Positions 55,848-64,000 of a stretch of 64,000 nucleotides of DNA are shown here, one piece after another. The translations under genes and the position numbers were made by a program. How positions within the stretch are numbered: the stretch's first letter is position 1; every line of letters starts with the position of its first letter. Source of the DNA: Isoetes taiwanensis (taxonomy: Eukaryota; Streptophyta; Lycopodiopsida; Isoetales; Isoetaceae); contig JAJEKV010000013.1 in NCBI GenBank assembly GCA_021234155.1, positions 18,991,600 through 19,055,599 of the forward strand, read 5' to 3'. The notes beneath the pieces are model-generated. The model made no database searches. It saw only the letters and a list, made by a program, of their open reading frames with translations, and had not been told where the DNA came from.

Positions 55848-57150
55848 ATCGCCTGGATTCATCTCACCTATGCTGTAAATGTTCAATTTTGTCGATGAAG
55901 CTTACCCCGATTCGAACACTCATGGAATTAAATTTGTCCTCTAAGGTCAAGATTTAACTTGTTGGGCCTCCTCTACCACTCATAGCAGTTCCCATGGGTT
56001 CTGGCAGCTCGGGATCAACAGAATCGTAAAGAAACTCTTTCCTCTTAAAGGCTCCCTTTCCCTCAAAGTCAGGGATTTTTAATGGCTAACTCGTTTCTTG
56101 CCAGCTTGTGTTTATTTCTCCTCGCCTGATTGCCGAGAAGTTTTATAAATAAAATCGAGTAGTCAGAATGTAGAATTTATCCGGCAGAACCCATTTATCT
56201 TCATGGGATGAGCCGACTCAATAGCCAGAAAGATAGCTTGGGATGTAAATCTCTTTTCTCCGTGTGCCCGCATTCTAGGTAAAGAACGCTTTGGAAAGCA
56301 GTCTCTCAAGCCTAATCCTCAGCCTATGGACTTTATCAGATTCTCGCTTAGTAAGAGTAAAACCATTAGGGAGTTCCTTCCCCATGCACCAACTTCCCGT
56401 GATCAGCTTCTATAACTTTCTCTTTCATCGGTGTTAATACTTCCTCCCAAGGAACATATTCAAGCTGGGAGAAAGTGGCTACTACACCCATGATAAGATG
56501 ACCAACTCAAGAAGGGCCACTTCTATTTTCTGGTCCTCATCTAGCTCCCCATCCTATTTTTAAGTACAGGCTATCTCACACAATCACCCCACTCTATAAA
56601 AAATGGCATAAGGCTAATATTCTTCATGTCGTGGACCTGGAGATGACTGAGAATCGGATCCTCGGGAAATGACTCAAAAAGAAAGTTGGGGAGGGGCCAC
56701 TCATAGAGCTTATTTATAAGGTGTAGTGAGACTTACTCTCCCCTTTTTGGGAAAAGATGGTAATGGTGAGAGTCATTCTCCTTGAATTGGTTCAAAGTTA
56801 AGAGGAGTTATAAAGTCTCCAGATTTCTACTCTCAAGCTTGCCTTCTAAAAGAGAAAGCATGCCTCCATCCAAAAGTCTGGCTTCACTAAAATTCAAGAA
56901 AACTATCCTCTCCAATTGGCAAAATTCTATTCTTGTCCCAAAAATTAAAGTCTTGCTTTTGGCTTGTCCTCCATAATGCTTTGTAATAATTAATATGATC
57001 AAGAGACAATTCAAGAATGTTCATAGTCTCTCTCTGCTCTCTTTGTGGTACCCATGATGAAACAGTTATCCATATCTTCAAGTGTCCGAGGTTATATCTT
57101 TTGGAATTGGTTGTCCCAAATTAGTCCCAACCCGAAAATTCCGCATTTGG
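55848..57150 (+). pseudogene. L1-type LINE ORF2, C-terminal part with zf-RVT
   Basis: Continuation of the LINE ORF2 after the nested LTR element. WQLGINRIVKKLFPLKG (about 56000-56050), the VLMANSFLASL-type thumb block (about 56085) and FIWQNP-like and GKQSLKPNPQPMDFI words (56180-56330) precede a zinc-binding reverse transcriptase C-terminal module. That module spans about 56930-57110, with PKIKVLLLA, IKRQFKN, LCGTHDETVIHIFKC-like and FWNWLS words spread over frames. In plant L1 elements this module follows the RT and helps bind RNA. Confidence 0.75.
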
Positions 57151-58056
57151 ACTCCATTTCCACTTCAGCCAACTTCGCAAATTCCTCAGATCTAAAGTAA
57201 ACTCAACCATCCTTCCTAACTGCCCCTGCGGAATGTCTCGAAGCAATGTAAATAGAAGTGTGGCACCGGGTGATAAGAAGGTGATTCAATCTGATGAAGT
57301 GCCTAACTTTCACTGAGAGCCGACGGGGAGCAAGCATGGCTCATAAGGCCATAAAACGAGAAATTTGATTCCCCATTGGCTTTGGGAACCTTAAGTTCCC
57401 TTTGTTGTCCGCTTTTAACTCCTCATTGACCCGGAATTCCTTTGTGGATCAGCAAAGATTTTGAACAAGGTGGTGCGCTCCGGGGACAATTTTAATGATG
57501 TCCCTTATCTTCACCACTGTGTGGACCTGCATTAAGCCAGTGATGTAATTTTCCGCCTTCACAAATCACCTCGCATTAGCGATACAACGCCATGAGTTTT
57601 TGCAATGCATTGAGCTAACAATCGACTTTTGATTGCAGGAGGTTAAGATCTATGTATTATTACCGCCACAGCGTAGATGTGAAGTCAGCTGGGCTGGAGT
57701 CTTTATTGGACATATTGTGTCCCTATTGATGAATTGCTTCGCTACTCTTCATGGCCGAATCAATTGGATGGGTTTCCCTTTCGGTACATGCCTTATCTTC
57801 TACTCACCTTTCCCGGATCTCGCCTCAACTCCCCGCTTCCCTTCAATTTATCGCCTCTCCTACCTCATACTCTCCTTCAGCGTAATCCTTCTCCGTGAAA
57901 TTTGCCTCGATGGTGCTCCTACAGAATTGTTTTTGGTTGTAAATTTTGGTTTCATTTTCCTCATGACTGATATTTGGTATTTGGGCCTTCGGAAACCTTT
58001 TTGTATGGTTTCTGAATTTATGATAAATAGAATCCTTTCCTTTCCTCAAAAAAAAA
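57151..58056 (+). other. LINE 3' region and poly(A) tail
   Basis: Mostly non-coding 3' sequence. Near the end, GGGCCTTCGGAAACC and TTTTTGTATGGTTTCTGAAT are of the type seen in plant L1 3' ends, followed by TGATAAATAGAA and an A-run (58048-58056) that marks the LINE end. A 149-codon ORF at 57633-58082 overlaps this region and is probably spurious. Confidence 0.6.
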
Positions 58057-61000
58057 TATCCTTAAGATTGCCCAACATTTAGACTTAATTCTACAAGAGA
58101 AATAAATGCAGTATAATTGTATACTTCTTCTTGAACTTCTATCTATTCCTGTTAGAAGAGACAGAGTCAGAAGGTGTACATATATTTGTGATATGGTTTG
58201 AAACATATTGTCTCTGCTTTAATTTGAAGGCTCGAACCAACTTTCCGTAGTTCCACCGTGGAACCCGGGACCGCGGTTCCGAGGTGTTAAGTAAGCTTCC
58301 CAAGAAGACTTCACAAGACTTCTCAACCAAGTGCTCCAAACTAAACTTCCTTTTTATCCAGTCCTAAAGCTTTTGTGAGATCCTTTGTATAGCCTCGTGC
58401 CCGCGTATACACAGGCTCCATATATTTGCCGTGATGAGGGCTTATAGGCCCCACCGCCACTCGGCAGGTTCAAAAGAAGAGGGATTCATGCCACGGCGAA
58501 GTCAAAGCTCCTCCAAGAAGCTATGTATAATCTTAAAGGTAGACCCAAGGGCTACTACTACTTTTAGAGACTGTTAGTACCGGCCATGACAAAATGCCAG
58601 ATTCGCTCGAAAAGCCTGGCAGGAGCACGCTAAGCAGTCATGATGAGGATCGATTCAAAGCCCCAGGGCTACAATTCGCGAAACCCTTTGGCATATTGTG
58701 ATGGTTCCTTCAGCGGGAGGTTCAGAGTGTTCTTTTTGGGTCACTATGGTATATACGCTGGTCGCCTCTTCAGCGCTCTTTTTGAGCCTTCATGGTAATT
58801 TGTTTGATCAATGGATTGCCGCGTTCTCCACAAGTGTCTTCCTGTGTTTACGTAGCCATTGCCGCTTTTTATCCGGTTTTTTCTGTTCTTCCTCTCATAG
58901 CAAAAATCCCGCTGCGGACAAGAGGTCTTGATTTGCCTCTGCTGGACTTTACTTGATTCACGATCTCGCCCTCAGCGACTCGGCCCCGACCCCAAACACC
59001 GGGCGCGCCTCGCTGTCGCTCACTTCTCAAAGTTTATTGATACCATGTTCAATCCTTTCTTTTACTCGGAATGACATACCAACACCGATGGGAGTCAAGA
59101 CGCTGCCGCCATGAATCAGCAATATTCCTCGCTAATATGTCCATATTATTACCGTTCATTGTCTCTCTTCTCCGCGGCACGTTTAAATCGTTCCACCTAC
59201 ACCACGACAACTTTTCCGTGACCGGGACTTCCCCGGGAAGGTCGCCATTGTTCCGGCTTCTGTCGCCACATTGCGTAGGTCGCAGGAATACTGCCTCTTT
59301 TGAATTTACTCCAACCGAACTTCTAACCCAAGATCTGACGTAACCAATCAAGCACTTCTTTTCCTCGGGAACATCTTCAAGAAAAATGTTTTCTATTATA
59401 ATCTTTCTTTTTAGAACTTCGGTACCAATCGCTTCCACCTTTGTCAGTCAATTTCTACCGATCGTTTCTGGACCAGTTTCCCTGTTACTATAGCTCATGT
59501 CTCATTACAACCTTTGAAACTCCACTTTACAACCGCTTTTCAAGTGACTTTTTTACTAATTCATTGTCAACCTAGCTTTGCATCTATGCAAAGAACTCAA
59601 TGTTCTGTCATCAGTTTTTCTTTTCCCACAAATGTAAACACTCCATTCATGCATCTTCTACACATGTTTTCTTTAAAACTCCCATATCCACTCTTTTGGA
59701 AATGAAGGTAAACACATAGACCAGAGTGCTCAGGCTCACATGGATGAATTTGAGCCACGGTGTATCTCTACAATGGTCACCCGATCCAAAACTAAAATTC
59801 CACATCTTTTCGACATCACTCCCGCGGAGCACCCCACTAATGGTCGATGGCAAACAAAAGCCACCGGAAACAAGATTGATTACACATGAAGACCTCTTTC
59901 TTCCCATATTACGGCACTTTGGCGATGCATCAACAACGTTGAATCCATCACCTCAACACACTCTAAGGTAACCCGTGAGAATCGGGCCGGCAGACTTTGC
60001 GTAATCGACCGGCAGATCTTTAGTCAACAAGTTGAAGGAATTTCCAACCAAAGCCAAATTTAGTGTGGTTTCTTCAAGGCTTAATTTCCTCTCACGAGAC
60101 TGATTTATGGGGACCCAGTATTTGCTCGACATTACAAGAAGCCATTGAATTAGCTCAATCACTCTGCTTCATGTTTTCACCGCCGGTGATCAAGCCACCA
60201 TACTCCCATTTCCCTCGCTACACCCACGCCAAGACTGATCAGCCTCCACCTGCGCCCCCAAGAAATAACATTTGTAAATATTGCCGCATCAAAGAATATC
60301 CGGCGAATGAGTAATTGCGGATAGCATGATTCATTGTAAACGCAGAACATGCACCACACCACTCTGGGCGACAAACAAATCCTAATTCAAACTGTGACGA
60401 CAACGCCTTTGTTCACCGCGCAGAAGGTGCTCCACTTAAACTCAACCATTACAAAAAATGTTAATTTAATAACAACAACAACCTCAAAGAATAACAAGAA
60501 CTTCATAACGGGACCTCCTGCTCCATCTCCTTTTGATCCAAGCAAGTCTCAATGTTTCAACTCAGACCAATGGGGTCATCACTAGATATCCTCAACTTCA
60601 AGTTCAAATACAAATTCTCGGCACCAATCAGTCCACGAAGGCTAAGGCCTTACACCTTTTCTTTCTTGGCATGGAAGCAGGAAGGCAAGGCGGCTCACGC
60701 CTGTTTCAAACGCCACCACGGCCAACAACAACAACCACGCCAACAGCAAAGAACTTCAAAACAATTGATGATCAACTAACTCAGAAGAAATTACCATGCA
60801 ATCACCACCGCCTTGAATCTCCAATCGATTGAGGCTCTTCATTCTCACTTAAGGGCACCCTCGCACCAAGTTTTTGCAAATTTATTCGCATCAGCCTTCG
60901 AGCCATCAACCAAATTGCTCATTTTGCACCCAATTCGATCAAATTCATTTCATGTTCAACCTAAACTTCAGAAAAGTCTCGCTTTCAACTCAATTAACGT

Positions 61001-61965
61001 GCGTAAGGTAAGGCACTCTAGTTCGTCACAATGCTGCCTCACACGCATCGGTTACCACTACTAATGCCAGACATCTCGCGAACAATTCTACCTACTAAAT
61101 ATTGCCGCGAAGCTCAATTTCCTGTAGCTTAAGATCTATTGCTGAGCAACAACAACCCACGGATCCACCACAACCACCGTAATCCTCTCCCTCAACTTCA
61201 ACAAGAACTGTTAAAATCAAAATTTCACACTCTATCTCACAACTATGTCCAAAGATCACTTTTGGAAAGCTAATTATTTTACAAAAAACTCAGATACTCT
61301 AATGCAGTCATTAATATCACCTACCGTGCATGCACATCGTAATAAAAGTGTCAAGCCACCATGTTCGACGATGGTGGTGCCAGCCAATCTTATTACGATA
61401 ATTCATTCCATTAATTAAGATAAGGGAGCTCCATACCGCCTCTTTATGACTACTCGCGCCGCGAATGGCCATATCACGCTGACATCATTAAGGAGTTACA
61501 CAACCAATACTACCAATATTGGAGATTCACAATTTACCATGGAAATTCGTACAGAGCAGAGAAGATCCCGTGAGATTATGAAATGTTAGGATCGACCCTT
61601 TTGAGATTAAGCAGCATCTACTATCGGCCATGATCAACTGTTACGTCACGATGGCAAGTTTCATCAAGTTAATGACGGACTTACCACGGCCGATCATTTC
61701 AGTAGATCACGAATCGACAGCGACTCAACAAGTTTGCAACACCTATTGCCATAAGCCAAGGGTTTGCCACTCACGTTTACCTGCACACAATCAACCATGG
61801 AAGACATGGATATTGATAAAAGGATAACGCTGTTGACTCCCTATTTGACACCTTGTAACAACGCCACATTGGTTCCAATATGAGGAGATTTGCGACTTCA
61901 AAATTCTCCCTGCTCAAGGAAGATACCACACTGAATCTAGTGGCACTTTACTATTTTTCACAAAA
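58057..61965 (+). other. Unassigned; probably LTR/leader and gag of the following gypsy element
   Basis: No motif-bearing ORF is seen. Gln/Pro/Thr-rich open stretches at about 60530-60830 and 61130-61220 resemble the low-complexity part of a gag, and the strand and position fit a gag upstream of the RT at 62.3 kb. No LTR or PBS could be established. Confidence 0.35.
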
Positions 61966-64000
61966 TTGGTCAACATGAACATCCTGCCTCACGCTCTCAG
62001 AGCCAAACACAATGCTCAGGTCGATCAAGTCAATCAATACATTCAAACTCGTAGAGATATACTGATATTGGAACAAATCAACCAATCCGGACACGCCGAC
62101 CACTTTAAAGATCTCGTGGAGCGCTTTGCCAAAGGAGTTCAACGCTTCACACATTTTGGAGGCCAAAGACCCTCCTCGAGGTATCAAGCAGCAATTGGGA
62201 CAACTCTCGATTCCCCACTGAAGCTTCGATGCTAGACCTATTTTAGTTAACGATACATTCTAACCCAAAATCACCATGAAAAGGTTAAAGCTCTAAATTG
62301 GACAAGCTGGATCACTGGATCTTCTATCTTACATTTAGGTCAAACATTCGTGAATGGGTAAGTCCCATTGTTATTGCCCTCAAACATAATGGAAAATTGC
62401 TGTGGGGATTATAGAAAACTAACTGCTTAATGGACTGATCATTTCTCTCCTCACTTCATCAAAGTGGTTAAGATGAAAAGCCACTTCAGGGATACCTTTC
62501 ATGGACGTTTTCTCCGTTATAATCAAATATCCATTCGAAATATATCCCACCTAAATATCACTTTCTCATTCCATAAAATTACAAAAGTCTGCTCCTTGGA
62601 TTCCCCATCAAACTCACGACCGGCATTTCAACTTTATTGTTTCATTGCTTTTTCAAGAGTGTGCCGACCCTTTCTAAGTCTTTTCAGATGATTCTCCACT
62701 TGCATCTAATGCTATGGACCATTTAAAATCTGAACTGGGTTTTTCAACGCCGCAGGATGAATCTCGAATATTCTCTAATCCGAAAAAGTGCACTTCAGGT
62801 CACTCCTGTAATTTCTAGGACAGCGTCGTGAGCTCAGACATGATTACAACGTGACCCGCAACTGTGTAACCGTCAGGTCATCGTAGGCGATATCCACTCC
62901 GCGAACATCAAGGACACATCGCCTTTCGGCAAAAGCTCAACTTCTATGCCACTTTTTATTCCAGAGAATTCACCACCGCCGATCCAATTCACAAACCGAC
63001 TGAAATTCACACTGACTTGGATTATCCGATGCAATCAAGCTTTAAAGAACTCTCAAAAGCCAGCTTCACGTGGTTCCTGCCGGCACGCCATTCCTCAATG
63101 GACAAACCATTCTATGATCCATATGCTGATAAGCTGCTTATGGGGATGGATTGCCTCTGGTCAAGAGTATGCACAAACTCAGAGCAAGTCGACTGACACG
63201 CCTTTAGAACAACGCCGAAGCGAAACTATTCGCCACGGAAAGGGAAGCCCTCTTTGGCCTTTATCTTTTGTGCAGTTACCGCCGAAGATTATCTTCAGGT
63301 CAAATTCGCTTATGTGTGGATCATCGGGTTTTCTGGCATTTAATCATGGTCAAACCCTGTCGGGTCATTCACTCGATGGATGATGGCTGCAAGAGTTTGC
63401 CCTTTGACATTATTCATGCTGACGCGCCATATCGGTCCTCAATTATCTTTCACGACAGTACTGATGATCCTCTTTAAAGCGAGTTCACGATGCCCTTCCT
63501 GATGTCTAACCTGCTCTCGGTCACCCGCCATTTCATTGGTACCCATCATCAACGCTTTCTCCTCGACTTCTGCCATTCCTGCCTATGACCCGTTTCCGTA
63601 AAAGACAACCCCAGATAAACAATTCTTTCCATGGCACGGATTGGTACCGATGGTTGTCGCCATCTCTATAAATGGCAGCACAATGTGTTCGACGATGTTC
63701 TTTTCCTCACTGGGGTCCCCGGATCTAGTCAAACAACAAGCCCACGGCGACTTGGCAGTTGGTCATTTCAACATGCTATTAGCTCTATGCCGCTGGTATT
63801 ATCGCCTCACGCTCAAAGATGTCACAACAGGCCATGACGCGCAGATGTTTGTCGAGGTTTGCACCCGGCGCTCGACGCCTCGGCCAGCCATTAATGAGCC
63901 AATTTCTCCCTTGCCAAATGGGTATGATTTTGTTGTCCATGGACCCACCTCACCAACATCAGGGGCACGAAAGCACATGCAATCTGAACGAAGTACACAA
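61966..64000 (+). pseudogene. Ty3/gypsy pol: PR-RT junction, RT, RNase H, start of integrase (runs off window)
   Basis: LVERFAKGVQRFTHFGGQRP (62109-62170) matches the LLxxFxDVFxxPxGLPPxR linker. RT follows with CGDYRKLTA (about 62405), TDHFSPHFIKVVK and FLRYNQISIR (62511-62540), and a connection around DHLKSELGFFNA (about 62715) and FLGQRREL (62812). RNase H reads KLFATEREALFGLYLL (63225-63272) and RLCVDHRVFWHL (about 63308). The integrase zinc module reads DLAVGHFNMLLALCRWYY, RLTLKDVTT, then VEVCTRRSTPRPAINEPISP (63746-63908). Several stops and shifts are present. The element continues past base 64000. Confidence 0.8.

Noticed and set aside
41820..58070. AATATCC..AAGATTG near 41820 and after the LINE poly(A) as the LINE target duplication
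   Set aside because: The match is imperfect in the middle and the 5' LINE end is not otherwise supported.
57633..58082. A 149-codon ORF at the LINE 3' end
   Set aside because: It overlaps the LINE 3' region and poly(A) tail and has no recognisable domain.
59037..59055. TTGATACCATGTTC as a minus-strand copia PBS and LTR edge
   Set aside because: Only the TGGTATCA part fits; the next bases do not match AGAGC, and no gag follows on that strand.

Overview
The window reads as nuclear DNA of a land plant: a dense, nested graveyard of transposable elements with almost no intact protein genes. Plant assignment rests on a U2 snRNA gene with a plant-type upstream element and TATA box (35.56-35.83 kb), a CACTA/EnSpm transposon with CACTACAAGA termini, Ty1/copia and Tat-like Ty3/gypsy elements with plant-type primer sites, and an L1-type LINE. 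A chromovirus with a canonical C-terminal chromodomain and a self-priming (Tf1/sushi/Tcn1-like) start, a DIRS-like reverse transcriptase, and a possible HUH/Rep-like remnant are unusual for flowering plants. They make a non-seed plant (fern, lycophyte or moss) my preferred guess, but the species cannot be fixed from the sequence.

Layout. 0-2.65 kb: decayed Ty3/gypsy (Tat-like) pol on +, its RT lacking the catalytic segment. 2.65-7.1 kb: mostly non-coding, with a SINE-like 3' fragment, a dispersed 120-bp repeat and a tRNA-like sequence. 7.1-9.3 kb: DIRS-like gag and RT on the minus strand. 9.6-10.8 kb: a tRNA-headed SINE with a poly(A) tail and an exon-like ORF. 13.0-18.9 kb: a complete but disabled chromovirus with 0.5-kb LTRs, 5-bp target duplication TCAGC, self-complementary primer site, gag, protease, RT/RH/IN and chromodomain.

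19.07-19.68 kb: 3' end of a + copia polyprotein carrying a 52-bp SINE-like insertion. 19.7-23.28 kb: an unrecognised unit containing a spliced, mutated coding region, with clusters of an imperfect 19-bp palindrome on both sides. 23.28-31.5 kb: a minus-strand copia (truncated in RT; INT, PR, gag, PBS, part of the LTR), split next to its PBS by a 4.76-kb CACTA element with perfect 30-bp TIRs and TGC target duplication. 32.7-32.9 kb: a foldback palindrome. 33.4-34.75 kb: a minus-strand remnant with a YCMKD motif resembling HUH/Rep proteins. 35.56-35.87 kb: the U2 snRNA gene, followed by tandemly duplicated non-coding DNA.

36.9-44.8 kb holds no recognisable gene. 44.86-58.06 kb is an L1-like LINE ORF2 (endonuclease, RT, zf-RVT, poly(A)) split after its RT active-site motif by an 8.9-kb Tat/Athila-like LTR element with 1.57-kb LTRs and a tRNA-Asp-type primer site. 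61.97-64.0 kb is the PR-RT junction, RT, RNase H and start of integrase of another gypsy element that runs off the end.

None of the protein-coding elements looks able to move on its own now: all carry stops, frameshifts or deletions. The U2 gene is the only clear host gene, and the covariation in its folding suggests that it is or recently was functional. Insertion order can be read in three places: CACTA into copia, chromovirus into an older flank, and Tat/Athila-like gypsy into the LINE.
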